Positions 17,414-26,033 of a stretch of 64,000 bases of DNA are shown piece by piece. The position numbers and the translations under genes are program-made. The DNA comes from Spirosoma profusum (GTDB lineage Bacteria; Bacteroidota; Bacteroidia; Cytophagales; Spirosomataceae), in NCBI RefSeq assembly GCF_014699005.1, contig NZ_JACWZY010000026.1:1-64000 (forward strand). Direction: 5' to 3'. Position 1 is the stretch's first letter; the number at the start of each line of letters is the position of its first letter. Under the pieces are notes generated by a model. The model ran no database searches. It was not told the DNA's origin and saw nothing but the letters and a program-made list of their open reading frames with translations.

Positions 17414-18814
17414 TTATTTCTTCTCCAGAAGTTGCTTGACGAGTTGTTCCAATTGGTCAATACGCTTTTGTTGCTGAATACTATATAGGGTCAACTCTTC
17501 CACTTTCTCCAGCAACGTAGCATTCATTCTCACCAGGTCAACGCCCTGCTTCACGACGTCCTGAGCCGAGGGTACGTTGGGCAAATGACCATGCACCCCA
17601 ACGTAGCGCTCCACATCCCCCAGCGAGAGCAAGTGATACGTGGGCGAAAAGACCTTGTCACTCCACTGGTTCACATTGTCGATACGTAGACGATGACGGG
17701 CCAGCACCGTCTCGCCCTGCTCGTTGACGGTCAGAAACTGGTCAGTCGTGCCCTGGAACAATGGATTGGACAGGTGAGCAAACTTGATGCGGCCATTGTT
17801 ACGCAAATTGATAATGCCCCGCACATCCAGTGGGAATTGGGGTGAATCGGTGCCGATGCCCACCGCCACGCTGGTGTTAGTGGGATCGCCCAGAACGATG
17901 GCGTGGCTGCGGGCCACGGTGGCGTTGGCCCCGATGGCCACCGCGTTCTGCAACGTACCGCTGGTGGGTTGGGAGTTGAAGCCCAGCATGGTGTTGTTGC
18001 TGCCAGTGGTGTTGGTCGAGCCGGCCTGAATGCCGAAAAAGGAATTGTTGTCGCCATTGCTATTGAAGCCCGCATCATTGCCAAAATACGTGTTTTTTTT
18101 GCCGACGATGTTATTGAGGCCCGCACCCGAGCCCACAAAGCTGTTATCGCTTCCTGTTTGATTGCTCTGACCCGCGTCATTGCCTATAAACGTATTGGCG
18201 TTTCCGCTCGTATTGGCTCTACCCGCCCGCCTGCCCACAAAGGCATTGAAGACCCCTCCCAAATTGCTAAAACCCGCATCATTACCTACAAACGCATTGC
18301 CCTCGCCCGTTGTATTGCTGAAACCCGCTCCCGAGCCAATAAAGGCGTTATTCTTTCCCGTTGTATTGGTTTTGCCTGCATCATTTCCTATAAAGAGATT
18401 AAAGCTTGCCGTCGTATTGTTCAAACCTGCATTATTGCCTATAAACGCATTGCCCTCGCCCGTTTTATTGTTCAAACCCGCCCCCGATCCAATAAAGGCG
18501 TTATTCTTTCCACTCGTGTTTTTCTGACCAGCATTATTTCCTAAAAAGGTGTTGAAGCTCCCACCTATGTTACTTCTTCCCGTCCCAATGCCCACAAAGA
18601 TATTACCCTCGCCCGTCGTATTGGCTTGGCCGGCCTGAAAGCCCACAAACGTATTACTGTCTCCTGTCATGGTGGCGTTACCGGCCTGAATGCCCACCAG
18701 CACATTCTTAGTGCCCGGTGTGGCCGAAGCCGGTGCGGTGGCGACGTAGTTAGTTTGCGCCAGGAGTGGGGTGCTCAGCAGCAGGGCCAGCAGAAGGTTG
18801 TACAGAGGTTTCAT
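17414..18814 (-). CDS. Secreted 17-residue-repeat protein with coiled-coil tail
   Basis: 466 residues. A signal peptide ends at 'LLAQ'. From about residue 38 to 285 there are some 14 tandem repeats of about 17 residues with pattern N-x-F-h-G-x-x-A-G-x-x-N-T-T-G, similar to YadA-head or phage-fibre beta-roll repeats that form trimers. A linker with 'VGIGTDSPQFPLDVRG', common in Bacteroidota fibre-like proteins, leads to 'HLPNVPSAQDV' and a C-terminal coiled coil (about 430-466). It is likely a trimeric surface or secreted fibre. The repeats make its DNA prone to copy-number change. It is read against the repeat family orientation. Confidence 0.8.
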   Translation of the reverse strand: MKPLYNLLLALLLSTPLLAQTNYVATAPASATPGTKNVLVGIQAGNATMTGDSNTFVGFQAGQANTTGEGNIFVGIGTGRSNIGGSFNTFLGNNAGQKNTSGKNNAFIGSGAGLNNKTGEGNAFIGNNAGLNNTTASFNLFIGNDAGKTNTTGKNNAFIGSGAGFSNTTGEGNAFVGNDAGFSNLGGVFNAFVGRRAGRANTSGNANTFIGNDAGQSNQTGSDNSFVGSGAGLNNIVGKKNTYFGNDAGFNSNGDNNSFFGIQAGSTNTTGSNNTMLGFNSQPTSGTLQNAVAIGANATVARSHAIVLGDPTNTSVAVGIGTDSPQFPLDVRGIINLRNNGRIKFAHLSNPLFQGTTDQFLTVNEQGETVLARHRLRIDNVNQWSDKVFSPTYHLLSLGDVERYVGVHGHLPNVPSAQDVVKQGVDLVRMNATLLEKVEELTLYSIQQQKRIDQLEQLVKQLLEKK

Positions 18815-18921
18815 AGCTGATACGTTTTTTTTTGGTTTAAATGGAGGAAAAGCACCTTATGATTTATGACAAAGCCATGCTGGTTTGACCTAGTAAAAAT
18901 ACTCATTCTTCGAACGTTGCG

Positions 18922-18943
18922 AAATCACCCGGCCGGGTGATTT
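18922..18943. promoter_or_regulatory. 22-bp perfect palindrome, operator-like
   Basis: AAATCACCCGG and CCGGGTGATTT are exact reverse complements. It lies about 110 bases upstream of the fibre gene (minus strand). A palindrome of similar design (AT-ACCC/GGGT-AT) lies upstream of the exported protein starting at 63905. Confidence 0.5.
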
Positions 18944-19002
18944 ATAGGGGTATTTTCGGGGTAAAAATTATCTATTTAGGCGGTTTCGTACACTTATTGT
19001 TC

Positions 19003-19050
19003 CATGTCTCGTGAAAACGCTGATTATTAAGAGAAGGATTATTTGGCTAA
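19003..19050 (+). repeat. Possible degenerate copy of the 70-bp repeat
   Basis: GTCTCGTGAAAACGCT followed by AAGAGAAGGATTATT resembles the first half of the family in the same orientation. The 3' half is not recognisable. Confidence 0.3.
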
Positions 19051-19057
19051 TCATCGA

Positions 19058-19636
19058 TTAGAAGTGATAGTTGATGCCCGTACCCAGGGCCGAACTTACA
19101 CCCGCTTCCTGAAGACTACTCACCCGAAAGCGCCCATCCACGCTCCAGCGCTCATCAAACTGCCAAGCGTATTCGGCCGCCAGGTGCCAGCCAGTGGTCA
19201 AGCCACGTTGTAGCCGCCGATCAATCGCGTAACTGTCTCGACCAAGGGTGCTCGCCCCCCGGTAAAGGTCATCGCGTCGGTACCAGGCCGATAGGCCCCC
19301 ACCTAGCCGCAAGGCGTGATGCGAGCTAGATAAAGCATCGACCAGCACGCTTAGCTCTGTAGTGAACCGCTCGCGCCGATTAGGGCCTGGATCAATGGCA
19401 TTGAAGAGTTGATTAGTGGTTGTAATGCGCATGTACCCAGCTTCAGCGGCTATGATGATGCGGTCCTGGCGAAGATGCCTGGCCAGGCGGGCAATGTAAC
19501 GAGGACTAATGTCGTCGGGCGCATCTAAAGTCGTCAGATCAACACCCAGGCGCGCTGAATACCGTTTGAGGGGGCTTTGCGCCCGAAGTACTCCCGAGAT
19601 CAGTAAGCCCGTTGCCAGTAAAATAAACCGGTTCAT
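19058..19636 (-). CDS. Outer-membrane beta-barrel-like protein
   Basis: About 192 residues from the ATG at 19636 (an in-frame ATG at 19648 is less likely). The signal peptide ends at 'VLRAQ'. The rest alternates hydrophobic and polar residues in short strands ('ALRLGGGLSAWYRR', 'TTGWHLAAEYAWQF', 'WSVDGRFRVSS') and ends in 'GINYHF', an aromatic C-terminus as required for barrel insertion. It follows the small lipoprotein gene by only 3 bases up to the longer start, so the two are co-transcribed and may form a surface pair. Function unknown. Confidence 0.65.
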   Translation of the reverse strand: MNRFILLATGLLISGVLRAQSPLKRYSARLGVDLTTLDAPDDISPRYIARLARHLRQDRIIIAAEAGYMRITTTNQLFNAIDPGPNRRERFTTELSVLVDALSSSHHALRLGGGLSAWYRRDDLYRGASTLGRDSYAIDRRLQRGLTTGWHLAAEYAWQFDERWSVDGRFRVSSLQEAGVSSALGTGINYHF

Positions 19637-19651
19637 AGAAAGTTCCACACA

Positions 19652-20047
19652 TTATTGACAGTACCATTCCATCGTAAGCGAACCCGTGGTTCCTGGAAAG
19701 CCCGTGACTTGTAGCTCAACTTCCTCCCGCGAGTAAAAATCTTGGCTCAACTGCCGATCGGTGTAGGTTCCAGCAGCTAAAGTATCCTGCAAAGCGGGGT
19801 AACGCGGCTGCCCCGCTTCTAAGTAATAAACCGACAGGGCGACGGGCCGATTAATTGTACCGGTAATACGAAGAGTCATGTTGCTTGGGTACTTCTCCCG
19901 AGCGGCTAATCGGGAGCGAACAGGGGTAGTAAAATTGTCGATGTAGAGCCGCTGATAGGATCGGTCCAACAGGGTCACTTCTCGACAGCTGACCAGCCAG
20001 AAGCCTAGGCTGATGAGATAAAGACGGGTAAGGCTAGATCGTTTCAT
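19652..20047 (-). CDS. Small lipoprotein upstream of barrel protein
   Basis: 131 residues with a lipobox in 'FWLVSCREV' (Cys near 21). The mature part is rich in beta strands and has no recognisable family; it ends in 'SLTMEWYCQ', so a second Cys is present. It is the first gene of a two-gene unit with the barrel protein at 19058-19636. The 20048-20448 interval upstream holds the divergent promoters; I saw no clear box in it and no further gene. Confidence 0.65.
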   Translation of the reverse strand: MKRSSLTRLYLISLGFWLVSCREVTLLDRSYQRLYIDNFTTPVRSRLAAREKYPSNMTLRITGTINRPVALSVYYLEAGQPRYPALQDTLAAGTYTDRQLSQDFYSREEVELQVTGFPGTTGSLTMEWYCQ

Positions 20048-20448
20048 AGGTTGAGTAGGTACCCCTGACCCTGAATCATTGGTTGGGTGTCGAATATACT
20101 ACAAATTGAACTATGTGTTGTCGCTGCGCTGGTAGTCTTGCGTAAAGCCGTCTGGAAGCGGGCTGTCAGCGGGCGTGTAGGTAAGGGAAGTTGCCAAATT
20201 GCTACGAACCTCCATGGTGGATCGATGAGGCTTATTGTCATCTTTTCATTAAACGAAACGAAATTACTACCTGCACACTCAATCTCCTTAGTCGCTCCCT
20301 TAAGCGACGATAGTGTATCTAAAGTTCGGGCGTTTAACGAAGCACCAACCAATTAAGATCATTTTGGTAAAACCAGCAAGATCCGGGTTTCCTGATCGAT
20401 TTAGCTGTCGTTCTTTTGTAATCGTATAACATTACAGAAGATACCCAA

Positions 20449-21696
20449 ATGACTAAAGTAAAAGGTGGATTCAAAAGGCTCGCTTGGTCAAATTTATCCG
20501 CTCAATTCTCGGAACAACTGGCACTGGCTGCCGCCCCTTTGGTAGCCGTATTGGTTTTAAAAGAGAATGCCGTCGGAACCGGCCTGCTTCAAACAGCGCA
20601 GACACTACCTTTTCTGTTGCTTTCCCTGCCGGCTGGATGGCTAGCTGATCAGTATTCGCATAAAAAGTTGATGGTGGGGGCTGAAGCCATGCGGATGTGT
20701 TCTCTTTTGCTGATCATCCTTTTACTTGCCTTATCCGCTATGACGCATTGGTGGCTCGCCATGCTAGGTTTCTTGGGGGTAATCGGGACTGTATGCTATA
20801 GTGTAGCGGCTCCAGCTCTGGTACCAACCTTGGTGAGTAAAAGCGAGTTGCCCATAGCCAACCGTTGGCTAGAATTGGCCCGTAGCATTGCTTATGCTGG
20901 AGGGCCAGCCATTGGGGGTGCTATTGTCGGTTGGTCCCGGGCACCGATTGCTTATGCACTAGCTGCCCTCTGCTCGATGATAGCAATAAGTCTTTTATCT
21001 GGCCTAAGCAGCACTGCTGTTAAACAGAGTTCCGGTTCCTTGCGGGCCAGCCTTAAAGAGGCCGTAGCCTTCTGCTTTACCCACTCATTTCTACGCCCGA
21101 TAATCGTTACCGGTATGGTATTTAGTGTTTCCTGGTTTATTCTCCAAGCGGTCTTTGTTTTTTGGGCAATTAGCCATCTAGGCATTACGGCCCAGGTGTT
21201 GGGGATGGTATTGGCTGGCTATGGAATAGGCATGATTACGGGGGCTATCGGTAGCCCTTTCCTGAGTAAGCATTTACCCTTGGGCTTTCAGATTTTATTG
21301 GGACCGACCACGGCGTTCTTAGGGTCAGTACTTATGCTGTTGACGATGTGGTCAACAAAACCCCTATTGCCAGGAGCCGCTTATTTTTTGTTTGGCGCTG
21401 GGCCCGTTATCTGGTCGATCACCACGACTTCTCTGCGTCAAGCCGTTACCCCAATCCCTATGCTGGGCCGAGTTTCGGGCGTGATGCTGTTAACGACTTT
21501 TGGTTGCCGGCCAGTCGGCGCATTACTCGGTGCAGTAACGGCTAGCCTTTTTAGCGTACAAGCCTGCTTATTGCTTTCTGCTGTTGGTTTCTTACTGCAA
21601 TTGCTAGTGATCAGGTTTTCTCCAATATTGGCCCTGCATCAATTATCCGATTTGGAGGAAGTAGTCAAGGTTCCCCTGTTTGAAAGTGGAACATAA
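20449..21696 (+). CDS. MFS transporter, EntS/MFS_3-like
   Basis: 415 residues with about 12 hydrophobic spans. The start 'FKRLAWSNLSAQFSEQLALAAAPLVAV' and the cytoplasmic loop 'PAGWLADQYSHKKLMVGAEAMRM' (the conserved MFS loop 2-3 motif) match the MFS_3 group that includes the enterobactin exporter. The substrate is unknown; drug, siderophore or metabolite efflux is plausible. It is preceded by the divergent lipoprotein gene and followed by the orphan LuxR-type gene. Confidence 0.85.
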   Translation: MTKVKGGFKRLAWSNLSAQFSEQLALAAAPLVAVLVLKENAVGTGLLQTAQTLPFLLLSLPAGWLADQYSHKKLMVGAEAMRMCSLLLIILLLALSAMTHWWLAMLGFLGVIGTVCYSVAAPALVPTLVSKSELPIANRWLELARSIAYAGGPAIGGAIVGWSRAPIAYALAALCSMIAISLLSGLSSTAVKQSSGSLRASLKEAVAFCFTHSFLRPIIVTGMVFSVSWFILQAVFVFWAISHLGITAQVLGMVLAGYGIGMITGAIGSPFLSKHLPLGFQILLGPTTAFLGSVLMLLTMWSTKPLLPGAAYFLFGAGPVIWSITTTSLRQAVTPIPMLGRVSGVMLLTTFGCRPVGALLGAVTASLFSVQACLLLSAVGFLLQLLVIRFSPILALHQLSDLEEVVKVPLFESGT

Positions 21697-21742
21697 TGGA
21701 ACCAATCAAAATTTAATTGCTCTGTAATAATTCTTTTGCTGA

Positions 21743-21790
21743 TTCTCACACAACCCTCATTTGTGAAACAGCTTACTTTCGCTAGATGTC
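21743..21790 (+). repeat. Dispersed 70-bp repeat, copy M (degenerate)
   Basis: ATTCTCACACAACCCTCATTTGTGA matches the 5' half; the 3' half is lost. With copy H it brackets the single orphan HTH gene. Confidence 0.4.
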
Positions 21791-21837
21791 AAGCGATTTG
21801 TACGCTTTTAACATCGTATATTGGGGTAGTAAAGTAG

Positions 21838-22047
21838 ATGGAGATGCATCACGATCTGGCTAAATTATCCAACCGACAGAAAGAAATCTTACGGTTACTG
21901 GCAGACGATCTGTCAGTAGACGCCATTTCTAATCGGCTATCTTTGAGTAACCGTACGATTGGGGGCCATCAGCAATTGATGATAAGCTTATTTGAGCTTA
22001 AGGATGAGGCTGGATTAATTAAGTTAGCGAAGTCCGTATACCTTTAG
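21838..22047 (+). CDS. Orphan LuxR/GerE-type HTH protein
   Basis: 69 residues that are almost entirely a LuxR-type helix-turn-helix: 'LSNRQKEILRLLADDLSVDAISNRLSLSNRTIGGHQQLM'-like order, with the recognition helix in 'LSNRTIGGHQ'. No receiver or ligand domain is attached and there is no upstream frame that would supply one. It may be a stand-alone DNA-binding protein or the tail of a lost regulator. It lies between copies M and H as a very small unit. Confidence 0.75.
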   Translation: MEMHHDLAKLSNRQKEILRLLADDLSVDAISNRLSLSNRTIGGHQQLMISLFELKDEAGLIKLAKSVYL

Positions 22048-22096
22048 TGTATGCTATTCAATGAGAAGGAGGATAGTAAAAACCATGTCTCCTTTA

Positions 22097-22150
22097 TTCT
22101 CAGCAAAGGCTCCATTTTGAGACGACGAAGCGTTCGGACCTTTTCAATCA
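22097..22150 (+). repeat. Dispersed 70-bp repeat, copy H (3' truncated)
   Basis: TTCTCAGCAAAGGCTCCATTTTGAGACGACGAAGCGTTC matches the first half well; the 3' half is missing, cut near the end of the next (minus-strand) gene. Confidence 0.7.
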
Positions 22151-22810
22151 CTACCTGTGTTTGGTGATTGTCAAATTGGTAAAATAAGCATCAGTACCAC
22201 CACCTACCCATAAGGCAATACCACCTGACGTTTTTTTATTAAGCAATTCACTCACAATGAGCGTGGGTTGACTTTGGTCTGCTACGTAGAGTTTTGCCAT
22301 TCGACGTTCAACCACAATTTTTAGGTGTATCCATTCATCAGGAATGACATCTACATAGGTTTCGTACTTTTCAGGGAACTTCGCTCTCAGAGTTGGAAAG
22401 TGGAAATCAGGTAAAGCGAAGTATTGTACCGTATGGTTTCGTTGTACCTGATTTTCGGCTCGGCCATTGGTCGCTCGTAGATAAATGCAATCAAAGGCGT
22501 CATTGTCCTCTGACAAATGAAAGGCCATGCCGGCAAACCCCCTATTGTCCGGATGGGCATCGATAGCTCGGTTAGAGGCCATGTCAAATTCGATGATCCC
22601 ATCCTCAAAATTAAAGGTAGGTATTTTGACAATCGCCAACTTATTCCCCTCGATTGCCTTCACTTTCAAGGCGTTTTTACCTTTAAATTTCACGTCAGCT
22701 ATCTCGGTATTGAAGGGCATTAGGTGGTTGGCCGTTACGAGTTTTATTTTTTGACCAAACCCAAGAGAGGTGAATAAACAAATTATAATAGCGGTGTTTA
22801 GCGTTTTCAT
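22151..22810 (-). CDS. Exported concanavalin-like (LamG/DUF1080-type) protein
   Basis: 219 residues with a signal peptide ending at 'LGFGQ'. The body has the sandwich strands seen in 3-keto-disaccharide-hydrolase-like and LamG proteins: 'FEDGIIEFDMAS', 'GFAGMAFHLSEDNDAFDCIYLRATNGR', 'WIHLKIVVERRMAKLYVAD', 'GGIALWVGGGTDAYFTNLTI'. It probably binds or cleaves a glycan, but no catalytic residues can be assigned. It runs opposite to the flanking repeats H and I and is alone between them. Confidence 0.7.
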   Translation of the reverse strand: MKTLNTAIIICLFTSLGFGQKIKLVTANHLMPFNTEIADVKFKGKNALKVKAIEGNKLAIVKIPTFNFEDGIIEFDMASNRAIDAHPDNRGFAGMAFHLSEDNDAFDCIYLRATNGRAENQVQRNHTVQYFALPDFHFPTLRAKFPEKYETYVDVIPDEWIHLKIVVERRMAKLYVADQSQPTLIVSELLNKKTSGGIALWVGGGTDAYFTNLTITKHR

Positions 22811-23040
22811 AGTCCAATTGATTGTTGTTTAGATGCCCTGTTCGGGCCTTGGGTAACTTCGTTACTATCTGGCTAGGCACAACAATACGTTATTGGCAAA
22901 GATGAGGGAAGCAGTGTGCTTTTACGGGTTCAACTTCGCATCAAGTTTTTTCAAGTTATGTTCAAGTTCATTTTATCCGTTAAATGATTTAATCTGGGTA
23001 CTCATGGCGACGTTACAACCCTTTGTAACCTATGATTTCC

Positions 23041-23106
23041 TTCATCGCAAAAACGCTCCCAGTTGAGACGAGAGCGTGTCTATTATACGGGCATTTTGTA
23101 AAACGG
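23041..23106 (+). repeat. Dispersed 70-bp repeat, copy I
   Basis: CATCGCAAAAACGCTCC, TTGAGACGAGAGCGTGTCTATTATACGGGCATTTTGTAAAACGG. The CAAAAACGC and GGGCATTTTGT arms keep the outer stem. It lies inside a longer open frame, which argues that the true start of the next gene is the ATG at 23155. Confidence 0.75.
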
Positions 23107-23154
23107 TATTTAGCCCGAGGTTTGTACTTTGGCAAACATAGCCATACGCTTATA

Positions 23155-24576
23155 ATGACAAAAACTCTCAGCCAGAATGCCCTTTTCTTTCTGGGCCTTG
23201 CCCTAGCCATGGGCCTCTTCCAAAGCTTACTCTATTGGATCGTTGGCGCGGATTTGGTGACACAATCCTCATTCGCCAATTACTTTTTGGCGGCTAATCT
23301 GACCGCTTTGTTAGGTACAGCAGTTCTACTTCGATTTTACTATATCCAGCAATTCCGGGCAGCTTTTCTTACGGGTTTGTTCGCTTTTTTTACCGCCTTG
23401 CTGCGGGTGATGCTGCTCTATTGTATTCTGTTACCGCTTACTAGGGCTCTTCAAGGCTATTATCCCTATGTGTTAGTACTAGATCTGGGTGCCAGCCTCG
23501 TAGCAGCGAGCAGCCTGGTGCTTTCTTCCGCAGGAAAAAACGGCTGGCTAAAAGCCGCTGGGGTGTCCAGCTTCCTGGTGGCAAGTTGTGCCTTGGTCCT
23601 ACTAATCGTCTCGATGCAGGTCTATAGTGGTCGCCCTACGCCAACGCTGGAGAAGTGGCAACTGGGGCTTTCGTTTATGGCCAGTTTACATCCCCTATTT
23701 TTCGTCGGCTATTTATGGCAACCTCCGGCTGCCCCGTCACAACCCTGGGATTCCAACCTGTCTTCCTGGCAAACAATCTTGATAGACGCGGCTCGACTTA
23801 TGGGCATAGCCGCTTTCCTGTTTCTGGGCGTAAGCCTGTTGGGTGAAGGAATCAGGGCCAGCTATCCCCAGCCGGAAGCCATCAAACAGGCCCGGATTTT
23901 CGAAGCTCGTACGTTTACCAATCGGCGTGGTGACAAGCTCTCGTATCGCCTGCTCAGGCCAGAAAGCTATGATTCTACCCAGCGCTATCCGCTGTTGGTC
24001 AGCCTGCACGGCGGAGCAGGTTACGGAACAGACAACATCCGCCAATTAGCCAGTTGGGAAATTCAGCGACTGACCGAGCCGAGAAATCGGAAAAAATACC
24101 CCGCCTTTATCCTGGCTCCTCAGTGTTCCCGTGGCACCAGTTGGGGTGGAATACCGCACCTGGTGCCACGGGATACGATCGTTTTTGACTTACTGAACAC
24201 CCTGGAAAGGGAGTTTAGCATTGACTCCAATCGGCTTTATGTGGCCGGTCATTCGCTGGGAGGCTATGGCACCTGGTCTTTCATCGGGACTCGCCCGGGG
24301 GTGTTTGCTGCTGCCCTCCCCTTCAGTGGAGCCGGTGACCCTAGCTTGGCCAACAACATGGTAGACATCGCCATCTGGGCCTTTCACGGCGAAACAGATC
24401 GGAATGTGCCGGTAGAAGGATGCCGAACTGTCATCAAGGCCATTCAACAAGCGGGTGGCCATCCACGTTACACCGAGTTTGCGGGAGTGGGGCACTATCT
24501 AAACCCAAGCTTAGACGCTACGCCCGGCCTACTGGATTGGTTGTTTGCTCAAAGACGAGTGATCCAACCGGAGTAG
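23155..24576 (+). CDS. Membrane protein fused to alpha/beta esterase domain
   Basis: About 473 residues. The N-terminal 240 residues hold six or seven hydrophobic spans ('ALFFLGLALAMGLFQSLLYWIVG', 'FLTGLFAFFTALLRVMLLYCILL', 'LVASCALVLLIVS', parts shown). A dienelactone-hydrolase/PHB-depolymerase-like esterase domain follows: oxyanion 'LVSLHGGAG', nucleophile 'AGHSLGGYG', Asp in 'HGETDRNVP', His in 'GVGHYLNP'. The fusion places an esterase on the outer face of the inner membrane. The ATG at 23155 is preferred over upstream frames because they overlap repeat copy I. Confidence 0.8.
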   Translation: MTKTLSQNALFFLGLALAMGLFQSLLYWIVGADLVTQSSFANYFLAANLTALLGTAVLLRFYYIQQFRAAFLTGLFAFFTALLRVMLLYCILLPLTRALQGYYPYVLVLDLGASLVAASSLVLSSAGKNGWLKAAGVSSFLVASCALVLLIVSMQVYSGRPTPTLEKWQLGLSFMASLHPLFFVGYLWQPPAAPSQPWDSNLSSWQTILIDAARLMGIAAFLFLGVSLLGEGIRASYPQPEAIKQARIFEARTFTNRRGDKLSYRLLRPESYDSTQRYPLLVSLHGGAGYGTDNIRQLASWEIQRLTEPRNRKKYPAFILAPQCSRGTSWGGIPHLVPRDTIVFDLLNTLEREFSIDSNRLYVAGHSLGGYGTWSFIGTRPGVFAAALPFSGAGDPSLANNMVDIAIWAFHGETDRNVPVEGCRTVIKAIQQAGGHPRYTEFAGVGHYLNPSLDATPGLLDWLFAQRRVIQPE

Positions 24577-24646
24577 CGTGTTATGAAAAAATAGGGTTCC
24601 TGCTTCTCTTACTTCTGATGAACCTGAAGCTAATGGGTGTAGAGTG

Positions 24647-24725
24647 ATGTCGCTTAAAAGGCTCCGCAAAATGAGACAAAGGAAGGCTTTCTAGGCCTAT
24701 TTCCTGAATGGGTCGATTTTAGTGA
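24647..24725 (+). repeat. Dispersed 70-bp repeat, copy J
   Basis: GTCGCTTAAAAGGCTCC, AAATGAGACAAAGGAAGG, and CTGAATGGGTCGATTTTAGTGA match, with a longer middle. It lies between the esterase and the small lipoprotein. Confidence 0.65.
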
Positions 24726-24781
24726 CTAGGCAATTCCAACGGATTATGGATTTTCTGGGTCCTAGTTGAAACGAAAAAGTC

Positions 24782-25162
24782 ATGAGTTTCAAACCTATAC
24801 TACCCTTTTTTCTAGTAGCCTTCATGAGCTGCCAAAAAGAAGACGCAAGTGTGCAAACATCTCCTTGCCAGTCACCTTATGTCACACTTAGACGTCAGAA
24901 TTTTATCCAGGATAGGCCTGCACTCGTTGTGCAAAGAAGTCAAAAAAATGGCGAATTTAGTTTCCAGATAGTTCCTTCTTACAGCACTGGCGTTGATGAG
25001 GCAGATCGAACACCTTGGGGAAGCTGTAATTTAGGAACAGCTTTTCAGAAGGATAGCTTAAAGGTCATTGTAAGTGGCTATTTTCTCACCTCGGATCTGT
25101 TAGAAACGATGAACATTTCCCCGTTGCCGTTTGAAGTTACTAGCATGCAACTAAGAAATTAG
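24782..25162 (+). CDS. Small lipoprotein of unknown function
   Basis: 126 residues. The lipobox 'VAFMSCQK' puts the lipidated Cys at about residue 17. The mature part has two further Cys and no known domain ('SPYVTLRRQNFIQDRPALVV', 'FEVTSMQLRN' at the end). It is the only gene between repeats J and K. Confidence 0.6.
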   Translation: MSFKPILPFFLVAFMSCQKEDASVQTSPCQSPYVTLRRQNFIQDRPALVVQRSQKNGEFSFQIVPSYSTGVDEADRTPWGSCNLGTAFQKDSLKVIVSGYFLTSDLLETMNISPLPFEVTSMQLRN

Positions 25163-25164
25163 CA

Positions 25165-25220
25165 GTCTTGCTTAAATCCCTCCTATTTGAGATGAAGTGG
25201 GTTTCGAGGTTGAGCATTAA
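25165..25220 (+). repeat. Dispersed 70-bp repeat, copy K (degenerate 3' end)
   Basis: CTTGCTTAAATCCCTCC, ATTTGAGATGAAGTGGG match the 5' and middle parts; the 3' part is weak. The orientation is the same as the rest. Confidence 0.6.
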
Positions 25221-25351
25221 TGTGAACGGATTTGGCCGCAACTATTGACGAGGTGGCTATATCCCTAAAAACGACTGACATTCATGTGGCTCAGCCCTCA
25301 CCAACTGGTTTGATTCGTCAACAATTGAGATGTATTAGCCTCAACTTTTGT

Positions 25352-25359
25352 TAAATTTG
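25352..25359 (+). promoter_or_regulatory. TAnnTTTG -7 box for the PIN pair
   Basis: TAAATTTG fits the Bacteroidota -7 consensus. Transcription would begin near 25366, which rules out the GTG at 25359 and supports the ATG at 25377 for the first gene. Confidence 0.55.
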
Positions 25360-25376
25360 TGAACATCGATCAAGCT

Positions 25377-25559
25377 ATGGCAACGACAAACACGAAATCA
25401 AAAGCTAGGAGGCCCCTCAAGGTAAAGCTCCTAAACGCATCGGGTCAAGTGATCGAGGGTCTCATCCCATCTGGCCATCTGTCAGCCGAAGACCCTGGAT
25501 TGGCTATTGCCAGTGAGTTGGGTAAACACAAACACCTTGATCCCACGCCCATTCCTTGA
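25377..25559 (+). CDS. Putative small antitoxin of a PIN pair
   Basis: About 60 residues, basic N-terminus ('MATTNTKSKARRPLKVKLL') and an acidic/helical end ('LSAEDPGLAIASELGKHKHL'). No DNA-binding fold is obvious. Its stop overlaps the TTG start of the PIN gene by 4 bases, the standard arrangement for antitoxin then toxin. The assignment is by position. Confidence 0.6.
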   Translation: MATTNTKSKARRPLKVKLLNASGQVIEGLIPSGHLSAEDPGLAIASELGKHKHLDPTPIP

Positions 25560-26008
25560 TTACGGTTACTAAGCCTGCCTTGTTGTGTGATACGGGCCTG
25601 CTGAGCCGTGTTTTCCTAGCCAAGTCACCCTTCTTGGAAGCCTACCAAACTGCCATTGAGCACTTTCAAGAAGTCATCACCACCGCTGTTTTTATTGAGC
25701 TCCAACACTGGTTACTCATCCAACGGGGCCTAGCCCTGCCTATTAGTCGGGCCGAGTATGATCGGCATCGAAAGCGGTTGGACGATTACATCGTTTTAAA
25801 TAGTGATGGTGTTAGTGAGCAAGCATTAGAAGTGGCCCGTCGATGGCCTGATACCGGAGTAGGGGATGCCTATACGATTGGTACAGCCCTGGTTTTTGAC
25901 GTGCCGGTTTTTACGCTTAATCCAAAGCATTTCGAGCGGGTGAAGGGGCTTAGTTTATATAAGCCTGCTAATTATCAGGAGCTAGTCCAAAGCACTAGGC
26001 GTACTTAA
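25556..26008 (+). CDS. PIN-domain toxin
   Basis: 150 residues with a TTG start (25556) overlapping the upstream stop. PIN residues: D in 'LLCDTGLLSRV', Glu in 'FIELQHWL', Asp in 'TGVGDAYTIGTA', and 'FTLNPKHFERVKGL' at the end. It is predicted to be a ribonuclease toxin neutralised by the small upstream protein. It is not close to the other PIN toxin (10490-11059) in length or sequence, so the two pairs entered independently. Confidence 0.8.
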   Translation: MITVTKPALLCDTGLLSRVFLAKSPFLEAYQTAIEHFQEVITTAVFIELQHWLLIQRGLALPISRAEYDRHRKRLDDYIVLNSDGVSEQALEVARRWPDTGVGDAYTIGTALVFDVPVFTLNPKHFERVKGLSLYKPANYQELVQSTRRT

Positions 26009-26033
26009 GTAACCTACTGCTACCACTTGATTT

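Noticed and set aside
17731..18544. Long frames in other phases across the fibre gene
   Set aside because: They are shadows of the 51-bp repeat, giving periodic low-complexity peptides.
20044..20356. Overlapping frames on both strands upstream of the MFS gene
   Set aside because: They have no signal, domain or start support and lie in a divergent promoter region.
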